A stretch of DNA of 64,000 bases from Treponema sp. GTDB taxonomy: Bacteria; Spirochaetota; Spirochaetia; Treponematales; Treponemataceae. A model generated the notes under the pieces. The model was not told where the DNA came from, did not search any database, and saw nothing but the letters and a program-made list of their open reading frames with translations. Positions 1 to 7,038 of this stretch are shown here, piece after piece (position 1 is the first letter of the stretch; every line of letters begins with the position of its first letter). Both the position numbers and the translations under genes were made by a program. The stretch covers positions 83,662 to 147,661 of the forward strand of contig JAGBIY010000045.1 of assembly GCA_017934745.1 (NCBI GenBank), given 5' to 3'.

Positions 1-176
1 ACGCTTTTATCCTAGAGGGACGCTATGAAGAAAGGAATGTTTATGTAAAAAAGCCAAAAAGCACCGGCTTGACGGGAATCCCAATAACCGCATTGGAGAA
101 AGACGGCATTTTTGAACTGCATCGGGATTTCATAGGATTAAAAGCTAGGAGACTCTGTACACCTATTGAGTCTTAG
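1..176 (+). CDS. 5'-truncated copy of a small immunity-type protein
   Basis: The window starts inside this gene; reading from base 3 it codes for about 57 residues and stops at 174-176. It is a near copy of the proteins at 1753-1992 and 2026-2262, sharing the blocks KPKSTGLTGIP, ALEKDG and FELHRDF. It is therefore a third member of a local family of about 78 residues. The 1753 copy directly overlaps the end of a papain-fold toxin remnant, so an immunity role is inferred for the family. The domain has no name I recognise. Confidence 0.75.
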   Translation, partial: AFILEGRYEERNVYVKKPKSTGLTGIPITALEKDGIFELHRDFIGLKARRLCTPIES

Positions 177-316
177 GGTAATGGTAGGCTTGGCATAAAA
201 ATAATCGTTGTTTAATAGGAGGATATTAGAGCAGAAAAATTCGAAGTAGAACTTTTCAGATTTAACAGATTTTAATACTCTAAGGAAATGATGGACACAG
301 AAAAAGTGAATCTTAT

Positions 317-877
317 ATGGAAGCAGGTAATGTTAATAGAATAAGAGCCGTATTTAGTGAAGAAAGCATTCGTGTGTATCAGGCATACAACGACAAAATC
401 GCTGACGAGGCGTTAAGGCTCGGAACGTTTGGCAGCAGTTTCAATACAAAAAGAATGACTTGGATAAAGCCATCTTTTTTGTGGATGATGTACAGAAGCG
501 GTTGGGGAACAAAAGAAAATCAGGAGCGGATTTTAGGCATTGATATAAAACGGAGCGCGTTTAATTATCTTTGCAAAAATGCGGTTGAATCAAAATACAA
601 TCCGAATGTATTTGTCTCGGAGGAAGATTGGAAAACGCAGGTGAAGGAATCGGAAATAAGAGTGCAATGGGACCCAGAGCGCGATATTTTCGGAAATCCT
701 CAAAACGACAGGTCGATACAATTGGGAATACGGGGAAAGTGCATAGAAAAATACATCGATGAGTGGATTTTGCGCATTGAGGATATAACGGATTATGTCG
801 TGGCGCTGCGGAGCAAAATGCAGAACAACGAGGACATTACAAGATTGCTCCCGAATGAGCAAATATATCTTTTTTGA
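317..877 (+). CDS. DUF4291 family protein
   Basis: This 186-residue protein carries the recognisable DUF4291 core: an IRAVFSEESIRVYQAYN-like opening followed by RMTWIKPSFLWMMYRSGW at about residues 46-63 and KENQERIL after it. The length is usual for the family, whose biochemical function is not known. No signal peptide or membrane segment is visible, so it is probably cytoplasmic. No good Shine-Dalgarno sequence precedes the ATG, but the family N-terminus matches this start. It lies among immunity genes; whether it is one of them or an unrelated passenger cannot be told from the sequence. Confidence 0.85.
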   Translation: MEAGNVNRIRAVFSEESIRVYQAYNDKIADEALRLGTFGSSFNTKRMTWIKPSFLWMMYRSGWGTKENQERILGIDIKRSAFNYLCKNAVESKYNPNVFVSEEDWKTQVKESEIRVQWDPERDIFGNPQNDRSIQLGIRGKCIEKYIDEWILRIEDITDYVVALRSKMQNNEDITRLLPNEQIYLF

Positions 878-958
878 GACCGATGTTGCTGCGAAAGTAT
901 TTTTAAGCAAAATTGCTCTTTATTCCAATATATTCAATATATTAAGGATCAGAGAATT

Positions 959-1300
959 ATGGAGAAATTTATTGAAAAACTTTACAAAGCGATCATCAAA
1001 GACGGAATTGATGAATACAAAGATGTGCTTGAAACAACAGATTTAAAAGATGTCACAGATAAGTATTGGAAAAAAACTTTAGCCCTGTATAAAAGTTTGA
1101 CACTAGACAACAGAGAAAAAATGCTAAAATTTGCCGAGTTGGTAATGATTGATACAATTTCAAGTATTTTCGGAGTTTTAGATGGTTCTTCAAGTTTGCA
1201 AGAAGAATCGTTTGAGTGTAATGTCTCAATAAATGGAGTCAGCACTGAAAATGAGTTACAAGATACTTTTCTTGCTTATGTAGAAGATATAGAAGATTAA
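959..1300 (+). CDS. Small immunity-type protein, mosaic N-terminus
   Basis: A 113-residue acidic, soluble protein with no named domain that I recognise. Its first 34 residues (MEKFIEKLYKAIIKDGIDEY and on to TD) are nearly the same as the start of the unrelated 220-residue protein at 3993-4655. After that point the two diverge completely. The remainder, with the block TISSIFGVLDGSSS near residues 66-79, looks like a compact helical domain. Its place immediately before a carrier-junction scrap and a toxin remnant fits an immunity gene from an older cassette; that role is inference. Confidence 0.65.
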   Translation: MEKFIEKLYKAIIKDGIDEYKDVLETTDLKDVTDKYWKKTLALYKSLTLDNREKMLKFAELVMIDTISSIFGVLDGSSSLQEESFECNVSINGVSTENELQDTFLAYVEDIED

Positions 1301-1310
1301 TAAAATCACC

Positions 1311-1403
1311 ACCTGCAACGACATCGGGGCTCGCGACAACTCAAAGATTCTCGTCCCTGGAATGGCAATCAACATGCCGGCGATTCAAGACTCGGCTGGT
1401 TAA
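1311..1403 (+). pseudogene. PAAR-like carrier 3' remnant (junction type A, copy 1)
   Basis: In one frame this reads TCNDIGARDNSKILVPGMAI followed by NMPAIQDSAG and a stop. The same text recurs at 5240, 8090, 8930 and 15783. It resembles the end of PAAR-like (DUF4150-type) spike domains, which commonly finish with a TTCND...MP block just before the variable toxin tip. The scrap is GC-richer than the genes around it. The next toxin remnant is in a different frame, so this copy is not functional. Confidence 0.65.
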
Positions 1404-1756
1404 ATGATAAAGGTTTGCATCCAGATTATATTCACAATCTAAATGCAAACTCTACAGAAAGTATGATGAAGTTTGTTGATGATATCGTAAAGGAAGGTGA
1501 AAGATACACCATTGAGGGCTCTTACATAACAAATCCTTCACAAGGACATTTAATTTCTGTTTTTAGAAAAGACGGAAAATTAATTTATTATGACGGTCTG
1601 GAAGGTACTGTTTATGATGAGGAAGATACAATTGTATATTTTGACCGAATGGTAAAAGGAAACACCGAAACTACATGCATGAACTTGTTAAGAGTTGATA
1701 ATTTGCAGTTCGATAATTCAGTTACAGATTTTATTATGGAGGAGAAACAACGATGA
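1391..1756 (+). pseudogene. Papain-fold toxin tip, 5'-truncated
   Basis: The open frame runs into the preceding carrier scrap in the wrong register and has no start with a ribosome-binding site. The block QGHLISVFRKDGKLIYYDG has the His...Asp spacing seen in the C-terminal half of papain-like (Tox-PL type) effector domains. The catalytic Cys would lie upstream and is missing. The stop codon overlaps the start of the immunity gene at 1753 (ATGA), the usual toxin-immunity coupling. The papain-fold assignment rests on this single motif region and is moderate. Confidence 0.5.
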
Positions 1757-1992
1757 AGGAAATAAAAACCTTAGAATTAACAAAAGAGCAGCTGGATGAA
1801 AAGTATGGAAAAGACGCTTTTATCTTAAAAGGCCTCTATGAAGACAAGAATGTTTATGAGCTGAAGCCCAAAAGCACAGGTCTGACAGGAATCCCTATGA
1901 TTGCCTTGGAGCAAGACGGTATCTTTGAAGTGCATCGTGATTTAAAAACATTAAAGGCTCTGCAATTTTGTACACCTATTAAGAGTCAATAA
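1753..1992 (+). CDS. Cognate immunity-type protein of the papain-fold tip
   Basis: This 79-residue protein starts inside the stop codon of the toxin remnant, with GGAGGAG about six bases before the ATG. It is very similar to the proteins at 2026-2262 and 1-176. It is charged and soluble, with no membrane segment and no named domain that I recognise. Translational coupling to the papain-fold tip makes an immunity role likely. It has diverged from its duplicate mainly at the C-terminus (TLKALQFCTPIKSQ against GLDAWTNCTSINS), which suggests drift or specificity change after duplication. Confidence 0.75.
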   Translation: MKEIKTLELTKEQLDEKYGKDAFILKGLYEDKNVYELKPKSTGLTGIPMIALEQDGIFEVHRDLKTLKALQFCTPIKSQ

Positions 1993-2028
1993 TTCAGTCA
2001 CAGATTATATTATGGAGGAGAAACAATG
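1991..2028 (+). repeat. Duplicated 3' end of the papain-fold toxin gene
   Basis: These bases repeat the last stretch of the toxin gene at 1715-1756, coding for NSVTDYIMEEKQ and a stop that overlaps the next ATG. The tandem duplication therefore copied the toxin tail together with the whole immunity gene. The tail keeps the GGAGGAG ribosome-binding site of the downstream gene. Confidence 0.85.
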
Positions 2029-2262
2029 AGAGAAGTGAAAATCGGAGACTTTACAAAAGAGCAGCTGGATGAAAAATACGGAAAAGACGCATTTATCCTA
2101 GAGGGACGCTATGAAGAAAGGAATGTTTATGTAAAAAAGCCAAAAAGCACAGGACTGACAGGAATTCCTCTGATTGCATTAGAGAAAGACGGTGTTTTTG
2201 AATTGCACCGTGATTTTATAGGATTAGATGCTTGGACAAACTGTACATCAATTAACTCTTAA
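2026..2262 (+). CDS. Duplicate immunity-type protein
   Basis: A 78-residue paralogue of the 1753-1992 product, in tandem and preceded by a duplicated scrap of toxin tail that supplies its ribosome-binding site. The shared core is EQLDEKYGKDAFIL, KPKSTGLTGIP and HRDF. It is even closer to the fragment at 1-176 (EGRYEERNVYVKKPK), so at least two duplication events have occurred. An immunity role is inferred from its sibling. Confidence 0.75.
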   Translation: MREVKIGDFTKEQLDEKYGKDAFILEGRYEERNVYVKKPKSTGLTGIPLIALEKDGVFELHRDFIGLDAWTNCTSINS

Positions 2263-2316
2263 AATAGACGGTTGAATAATTTATATAAAACAAAATAAAA
2301 TTTACTCAAATATGAA

Positions 2317-2727
2317 GTGCAGTTTCTTACCTTAAACAAGGACGCAAAAATCACCTGCGACAAGAAGGCCAGCCTCAAGGGAAAGGTAATCCGGCTCAGC
2401 GGCTCCAAGGGAGTGACCGCCAAGGGCAAGCAGGTCGCCGTCGAGCAGGACAAGGTGTTCGGAATGGACACGCACATAAAGGTCGTTCCTGCAGGCCCGT
2501 CGACCGCAACAGTCCCGATTCCGCATCCGTTTATCGGAAAGCTTCTGGAAAAACTCTCTCTGGCTATGCAGGTATTGAAAATGAGGAACGAAGGCTGTTC
2601 TTCAGAAGAAATTGCACGAGCTGCCAATAAACAAAGAAATCAAAATCGATTGAATGATTATATAAAAAATAATGATATGGCAAGTATTTCAGTTTATATG
2701 GAATCAAATAGAGGTGAAAAAATATGA
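2317..2727 (+). pseudogene. PAAR-like domain fragment fused to a toxin tip
   Basis: Residues about 5-75 match the middle of a PAAR-like spike domain: a LKGKVIRLSGSKGVTAKGKQ strand repeat, then FGMDTHIKVVPAG and VPIPHPFIGKL, the latter typical of PAAR domains on polymorphic toxins. The domain breaks off after that and continues in frame into an unrelated tail with EEIARAANKQRNQNRLNDYI, probably a toxin tip. The carrier part is GC-rich and the tail AT-rich. There is no proper start, so this is a 3' relic. Its stop overlaps the next gene (ATGA). Confidence 0.7.
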
Positions 2728-2975
2728 TTGAAGGTCTTAGTATTGCAGACTATGAGTACAATGATAAAGAAAAAATTTTTATTATAAGAAAAAATGATGA
2801 AAATTTATATATGTATATGGGATTGTGCGGATTTGATGAAGAAATGGCTTATTGGGGAATGCCTACAAAAAAAGGTAAATTCAATGATGAACTTGGTTTT
2901 GTTTTTTCGAAAGAAATAAATACTGATGATATAAGAATGGAGATTGAAAGATTCATATCACACAACGAAATCTGA
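2724..2975 (+). CDS. Immunity-type protein paired with the PAAR-linked tip
   Basis: An acidic 83-residue soluble protein whose ATG overlaps the stop of the preceding tip. Its N-terminal half (MIEGLSIADYEYNDKEKIFI) looks like a small beta-rich domain. I do not recognise a family. Coupling to the tip suggests it neutralises that toxin. It is followed at once by another carrier scrap. Confidence 0.6.
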   Translation: MIEGLSIADYEYNDKEKIFIIRKNDENLYMYMGLCGFDEEMAYWGMPTKKGKFNDELGFVFSKEINTDDIRMEIERFISHNEI

Positions 2976-3009
2976 CAATTATTGTAATAAGCTGATAATA
3001 TGTTATAAC

Positions 3010-3129
3010 TTCGAGTCGAGACTTTACCACACGGAGAACCCTCCAACATACGGAATCGTGAGCGACAACAAGGATCCCGACTGCCACCTCTGGCAGACGA
3101 AAAACTACAGGATTGAGTTCATCGACTAA
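3010..3129 (+). pseudogene. Carrier 3' remnant (junction type B, DCHLWQT)
   Basis: This GC-rich scrap reads FESRLYHTENPPTYGIVSDN then KDPDCHLWQTKNYRIEFID and a stop. The DCHLWQT text recurs at 6025, 9748 and, as DCHLRQT, at 11080. At 9748 it is in frame with a toxin tip, so it marks the end of a second kind of carrier. I do not recognise the parent protein. Confidence 0.55.
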
Positions 3130-3143
3130 GGCAAAAATCAGGG

Positions 3144-3323
3144 AATCCGCATAGAGACCGCAAGAGGAAGGAAGAGGAGGAGAAGAAAGAAGAACAAAAG
3201 GGTGAATCAATAAAAGCTCAAGAATCGCCTCCAAAAAAAATAAAAAAGAAAAATCTTAGAGAGCAATATATGGGCAGAACTCCTGAAAAGAAATCAAAGA
3301 CTCTGTTAGAACAAATTATCTGA
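3144..3323 (+). pseudogene. Linker plus start of a nuclease-type toxin tip
   Basis: A continuous frame gives NPHRDRKRKEEEEKK, a charged linker like those after PAAR domains, then KKNLREQYMGRTPEKKSKT and an early stop. The block QYMGRTP followed by K/S residues is common just before HNH-type tips in polymorphic toxins; this is recalled family knowledge, not proof. The nuclease itself is missing. The immunity-type gene at 3335 follows directly. Confidence 0.45.
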
Positions 3324-3334
3324 AAAGGGAAAAA

Positions 3335-3751
3335 ATGACATTAAAAGATTTTGTCGAACAATATGAGGACGTGGAAAAACTTGAAGAGCTGGTAACGGAA
3401 GAGTTTTTAGAAAAAGTTGAAGAAACATTGAATCTAAAATTTGGGAATAAATTAAAGAACTATATACTAGATTTCGGGTATTTAGCTTTTGAATATGTTG
3501 AATTCTATGGAATAAATCCAGCGCAAGGCTTCGACTCTGATTTAATAACACAAACACAATATTTGCATAAATCCTTTCCGCAAACATATAATTTGATAGC
3601 GTTTGAAAATCAAGGCGACGGGGATTATTTTCTTGTTGATGAAAATGACAAAATGTTTGAATTCGATTCGGTATTAAAGGAATTAAAATGTATAAATCAA
3701 AATCTGGAAGAATATATTTTAGACAGATTTAACACGGTTCTAGCCTGCTAA
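3335..3751 (+). CDS. SMI1/KNR4 (SUKH) family immunity protein
   Basis: A 138-residue acidic protein with a typical SUKH layout: an N-terminal helical part (VTEEFLEKVEETL), then YVEFYGINPAQGFDSDLI near residues 55-72 and the diagnostic IAFENQGDGDYFLVDE near residues 85-100. SUKH proteins bind and block many kinds of polymorphic toxins. A GAAAAGGGA purine stretch precedes the ATG. It follows the truncated tip at 3144-3323, its likely original partner. Confidence 0.85.
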   Translation: MTLKDFVEQYEDVEKLEELVTEEFLEKVEETLNLKFGNKLKNYILDFGYLAFEYVEFYGINPAQGFDSDLITQTQYLHKSFPQTYNLIAFENQGDGDYFLVDENDKMFEFDSVLKELKCINQNLEEYILDRFNTVLAC

Positions 3752-3988
3752 ACAATCAAATTACTAGAAGGAGAGCAAAAGAAATATTTAATAGACCTTC
3801 TACGAGTTTATATCTTGAATGTTGAAAAGAATAATCTGTGTTACATTGGATTCGAGTTTGCATGTAAATGGGACGATGAGCACGGACTTGGTTTTATGAC
3901 GCATGGAACCAAAGTTGTGGAAATGGACGACGCGTCCTGTTCTTTTGTCTCTTGGATTGCGGAGAAAGATTGCAAAAATGAGGGGTAA
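3752..3988 (+). pseudogene. DUF6985-type immunity gene, 3' fragment
   Basis: In the same frame as the preceding stop this reads RVYILNVEKNNLCYIGF, then CKWDDEHGLGFMTHGTKVVE and SFVSWIAEKDCKNEG. It is nearly identical to the C-terminal third of the protein at 18159-18719, and the WDxEHGLG block is the DUF6985 hallmark. The N-terminal two thirds are missing, so it is a recombination relic. Confidence 0.8.
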
Positions 3989-3992
3989 AAAG

Positions 3993-4655
3993 ATGAATGA
4001 GAAATTTATTGAAAAACTTTACAAGACAATCATCAAGGACGGAATTGATGAATACAAAGATTTGCTTGAAAATACAAATCTTGAAGATGCTACAGATATT
4101 GAAAAAATGAAATCCTTGATAAACAATCGGGATTTATACAAAAAATACTTTATTGAAAGCCCGTATATAAAAACTCAAAGTGAGCATTTTTATGCTGGGT
4201 ATCCATATCCTGTCGCGGTGTATGTTGATTGCTTCAAATTTCATCAAGGCTATGTGAAAGACAACTTTCTTGAAGCTTTTGTTTTATCCTCTGTCTTAAC
4301 ATTCTTCTATTGGGAAGAAATTGAAGAGAGTTTCTGGGATATTTCAAAGCAAGAGCGAAAAGATTTAATGGACAAAGATGATGTTTTAAAATGGTATGCA
4401 GAATGTTGCAGCTTTGTTCAAAAAAATCCGAATGTCAGAGAGGTAACCAAAGAGGAAGAAAAGAAGTTTTTATCTTTGCTTGATGAGATTTTAAAATTCA
4501 ACAATGCGGGTTCAGAGGTCTCAAATAAAATCAAAGGGAAGCTCCAGAATAAAAAATTGATTTATTTCAAATCATTCGGAGAAAACTTTCCTTTAATAAT
4601 CGTTGCCATTTCTGATGATGAAATAGTTTTTTTCGAAATGGATTTTTGTGATTAA
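3993..4655 (+). CDS. Immunity-type protein sharing a mosaic N-terminus
   Basis: A 220-residue soluble protein starting at the ATG after GAGGGG at 3980. The first 34 residues (MNEKFIEKLYKTIIKDGIDE onward) match the protein at 959-1300; the rest, with YPYPVAVYVDCFKFHQG near residues 70-86 and a C-terminal beta-rich segment, does not. No named domain is recognised. A shared head with different bodies is typical of immunity genes shuffled by recombination within their 5' ends. It follows a DUF6985 relic and precedes an Imm1-like gene; no toxin partner remains. Confidence 0.65.
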   Translation: MNEKFIEKLYKTIIKDGIDEYKDLLENTNLEDATDIEKMKSLINNRDLYKKYFIESPYIKTQSEHFYAGYPYPVAVYVDCFKFHQGYVKDNFLEAFVLSSVLTFFYWEEIEESFWDISKQERKDLMDKDDVLKWYAECCSFVQKNPNVREVTKEEEKKFLSLLDEILKFNNAGSEVSNKIKGKLQNKKLIYFKSFGENFPLIIVAISDDEIVFFEMDFCD

Positions 4656-4697
4656 AAGCAGAAATCAAAAAGTAACGGTAAACAAGAGATAAAACTA

Positions 4698-5096
4698 ATG
4701 TATGTGAAAAGAGTATTTTTTGACGATTTACAAGAAGCCGATAATTTTGAAAAACAAATAAATTCGCCTAGTTGGAAAGATGTGGAAAATCTTATTGACA
4801 AAATGGATGGTAAAAACATCACTCAAATTACGATGGATAATGGTGATGAAGACAATTTTTTTTGTTTGGGCGGCGGAAATGAAGGACTTTTCAATATTTT
4901 TATATCTGAGAATGATAATGAGATAGTTTCCACTTTGATAAATCCAACCGATGACAAAAACATCTATAAACTTGTTACAGGTGGTCAAGAAGCTGATTTT
5001 GAAGGGCGACTATGTGTTAATACGCAAATAGCAAAAGTTGTCGCAAGGTACTACTACGAAAGTGGAAAAAAATGTGATGATTTTTTGTGGGAATAG
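4698..5096 (+). CDS. Imm1-like immunity protein
   Basis: A 132-residue acidic protein resembling the Imm1 family: a W-D/E helix (SWKDVENLIDKMDGKN) near residues 29-44, the glycine-rich FCLGGGNEGLFNIFIS near residues 58-73, a VTGGQEADF strand and a final YYYESGKKCDDFLWE. Imm1 proteins are partners of several nuclease toxins. Its 3' end overlaps a relic of a DUF6985 gene at 5087, evidence that foreign sequence was joined right at its stop codon. Confidence 0.65.
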   Translation: MYVKRVFFDDLQEADNFEKQINSPSWKDVENLIDKMDGKNITQITMDNGDEDNFFCLGGGNEGLFNIFISENDNEIVSTLINPTDDKNIYKLVTGGQEADFEGRLCVNTQIAKVVARYYYESGKKCDDFLWE

Positions 5097-5158
5097 GAAT
5101 ACAGCTTATTGATGATGAAAATATTTCTATAATTAGTGTACAATCCGATATCTTATAA
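5087..5158 (+). pseudogene. DUF6985 gene 3' tail relic
   Basis: These 24 codons (VGIGIQLIDDENISIISVQS, then DIL and stop) are almost the same as the end of the DUF6985 protein at 16651-17115. The following bases, a TTTATCCTGTTGACGG-like run, also resemble what follows that gene. It is the left edge of a duplicated segment. Confidence 0.8.
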
Positions 5159-5239
5159 CTTTTACTTTATCCTGTTGACGGAATATCTAAAATCTAGGTG
5201 TGCCGTTTTCTTGGTTGAAAAACGTCGCCAACGACTTCA

Positions 5240-5338
5240 GTGACCACTTGCAACGACATTGGGACCCGCAACAACTCAAGGGTGGTCGCAGCTGGCAAGG
5301 CAATCAACATGCCCGCAATCGCACAAGGTTATAACTAA
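5240..5338 (+). pseudogene. PAAR-like carrier 3' remnant (junction type A, copy 2)
   Basis: This reads VTTCNDIGTRNNSRVVAAGK then AINMPAIAQGYN and a stop. It is GC-rich and homologous to the scraps at 1311, 8090, 8930 and 15783. It breaks off at IA and joins an HNH tip relic out of frame, so the junction is dead. Confidence 0.7.
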
Positions 5339-5435
5339 TTATCAAAATAGTATTACAAAGGATATAAAGTCTGGAGAAACCATAAAAATAAAATGGCCAA
5401 TTCCAACTGGCTCAATATATCCAGCAATACATTAA
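5322..5435 (+). pseudogene. HNH nuclease tip, 3' relic
   Basis: In frame from 5322 this encodes HKVITNYQNSITKDIKSGET then IKIKWPIPTGSIYP. It is homologous to the C-terminal half of the HNH tip at 17222-17485, beginning exactly within its last conserved His block. The HNH core (VHHKLPL) is absent. It is followed by its usual immunity partner at 5457. Confidence 0.75.
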
Positions 5436-5456
5436 TAAATTTTATGGGAGTATAAT

Positions 5457-5909
5457 ATGTGGAAAGAAAAACTTGCAAAAATAGTAGAAGAAAAAAAATC
5501 CTATGATGAAGAAATCAATTCTGGAGCAAACAATGAAGAGCTACAGATATTTTCATTAGAAGTCAAGAACACTTTCCATTTTGATTTACTGAAAGAGTAT
5601 ATCGAGATGCTAAAAGTTTTCAATGGTTTAGAATTTAATGGCTTTATTTTATATGGCATTGATGAAAAATTTATAAAGACCAAAATAAATCAACACATAA
5701 ATGGATTCATCGACAACAATCAAATCTGGTATGAAAATGATTATATGAAAAACTACATTTTCTTAGGGGAATCTAATATAAGCTGGTATGTGCTTGATAT
5801 CAAAACAAAAAACTTCTTGGAGCTAGATAATTCGTCAGGATCTCTTATAAAAAAATATAAAAATTTTGGAGAACTACTTAACAAATTTTTTACAGATGCA
5901 TTGGAATAA
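5457..5909 (+). CDS. SUKH/YrhA-type immunity protein
   Basis: A 150-residue acidic protein, close paralogue of the 17504-17956 product: both begin MWK(D/E)KL, have the block EFNGFILYGIDE near residues 59-70, then IWYEND and LGESNISWYVLD. This is the layout of the YrhA branch of the SUKH superfamily. It follows a relic of the same HNH tip that precedes its paralogue, so the pair is HNH toxin plus YrhA-type immunity. GGGAG lies just before the ATG. Confidence 0.85.
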   Translation: MWKEKLAKIVEEKKSYDEEINSGANNEELQIFSLEVKNTFHFDLLKEYIEMLKVFNGLEFNGFILYGIDEKFIKTKINQHINGFIDNNQIWYENDYMKNYIFLGESNISWYVLDIKTKNFLELDNSSGSLIKKYKNFGELLNKFFTDALE

Positions 5910-5949
5910 CAGTTTTCTTTTCTGATGGAATCTTTATAATGGAATTAAT

Positions 5950-5985
5950 GTCACACCTACAGACTCATAGATGTGGCGCTTTTTT
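5950..5985 (+). terminator. Possible Rho-independent terminator
   Basis: GTCACA (5950-5955) can pair with TGTGGC (5972-5977), with one G-U pair, and is followed by a run of T. It lies shortly after the SUKH gene at 5457. The stem is short, so the call is weak. Confidence 0.4.
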
Positions 5986-6009
5986 ACAGTCCTACAAAGA
6001 TTTTCCCCA

Positions 6010-6175
6010 GACAACCGCGTCCCCGACTGCCACCTCTGGCAGACGAAAAACCTGCAATTGTCGACCCAATGAAAAGCGGGCCCTTCGAACGGGCGAGGAG
6101 GTAAAGATACCTGCTGATCCTGATTTTGTTAGGATTTTCAGACCAAACGGAACGGTAAAAGTAATAAAGAGATAG
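6010..6175 (+). pseudogene. Three-part mosaic of carrier scraps and a toxin tail
   Basis: Three pieces in three different reading frames are joined: DNRVPDCHLWQTKN (type B carrier end, from 6010), PAIVDPMKSGPFERARR (type A carrier end, from 6051) and VKIPADPDFVRIFRPNGTVK (a toxin tail from 6101, stopping at 6175). No piece has a start site. The toxin tail is directly before the SMI1/KNR4 gene at 6185. Confidence 0.65.
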
Positions 6176-6184
6176 AGGTATTTT

Positions 6185-6679
6185 ATGGAAACAAGATTGA
6201 ATTCTGTTATTGAAAAAATGAAAAGCAAGAATATTGAAATAAATGAACTTGTTTCCTTGGAAGAGATTAAATCATTTGAGAAGAAAAATAATATCGAATT
6301 GCCAAAAGAACTTACAGCATTTTATACCAAAATCAGTAATGGCTGTAAAATGATAGACGGTTTCAATCTCCGAAAATTAGAAGAGTGGAAATTCAAAACA
6401 GGTCAACTGAACAGAGATTTTCCATTTACAGAGCCTTGGATTTGGGAAGATGACGAGAACACAGAAAAGTTAAAATATATAGAAGATGGTAACATTCAGC
6501 TGATTGACATCGGTGATTCACAAACTTGGAATATCATTGTCAGCGGTAAAGAAAAAGGAAAAATGTGGTTTTTCACAGATGTTGGAATTCAGCCTAGTGC
6601 TCCATCAATGGATTTCTTGACTTGGTTTGAATTTTGGCTCGACGGTAATGAAGATTATTTTGCAGATTTTGAATATTGA
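6185..6679 (+). CDS. SMI1/KNR4 (SUKH-1) immunity protein
   Basis: A 164-residue protein with the classic SMI1/KNR4 order: EIKSFEKKNNIELPKELTAF near residues 27-46, YTKISNGCKMIDGF, then LIDIGDSQTWNIIVSG and MWFFTDVGI, ending with FLTWFEFWLDG. SUKH-1 proteins neutralise toxins by direct binding in the cytoplasm. It starts nine bases after the toxin tail at 6101-6175. A terminator-like hairpin follows at 6795. Confidence 0.93.
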   Translation: METRLNSVIEKMKSKNIEINELVSLEEIKSFEKKNNIELPKELTAFYTKISNGCKMIDGFNLRKLEEWKFKTGQLNRDFPFTEPWIWEDDENTEKLKYIEDGNIQLIDIGDSQTWNIIVSGKEKGKMWFFTDVGIQPSAPSMDFLTWFEFWLDGNEDYFADFEY

Positions 6680-6794
6680 CGTTTTGTCTGAAAAATAAGC
6701 TTGATTTAAATTTTATCATGCTGAATTTGATTCTGCCAGTAAAATTTGCTACAGAAACTTGCCGCCAACCGGTTAAGCAATCAGATTCAAATAT

Positions 6795-6850
6795 GAAGGG
6801 CACTTTCCACTTGTGCATGGCAGCACGGCAGAGGTAAAGTGCCCTTTCTT
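6795..6850 (+). terminator. Rho-independent terminator-like hairpin
   Basis: AAGGGCACTTT (6795-6805) and AAAGTGCCCTT (6835-6845) are perfectly complementary, with a GTGC/GCAC inner pairing in the loop and a T-rich tail. It ends the unit containing the SMI1/KNR4 gene at 6185. Confidence 0.65.
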
Positions 6851-6859
6851 GTGTAAAAG

Positions 6860-7029
6860 AACAAGGGCAAGCAGATAGCCGTAGAGCAGGACAAGGTCTT
6901 GGATATGAAAAATCAATAGACGGTACTCGGCATCATTGTGAAGATGGAAAAACTTTACAAGAAATAGAAACAATTCTTCACAAACGATTCACTCATAAGG
7001 GTGGTATTTCAATACTAAATAATAATTAG
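6860..7029 (+). pseudogene. PAAR scrap joined to a WHH-like HNH nuclease tip
   Basis: The left part (6860-6919) reads NKGKQIAVEQDKVLDM, matching the PAAR-like fragment at 2317. From 6901, in another frame, it reads GYEKSIDGTRHHCEDGKTLQ and later RFTHKGGIS, up to the stop at 7029. The HH...EDGKT...H...GG pattern is that of WHH-type HNH toxin tips, here with RHH. The frames disagree, so the fusion is broken. An SMI1/KNR4 gene follows, a known partner type for such tips. Confidence 0.65.
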
Positions 7030-7038
7030 GAGTTTTAT

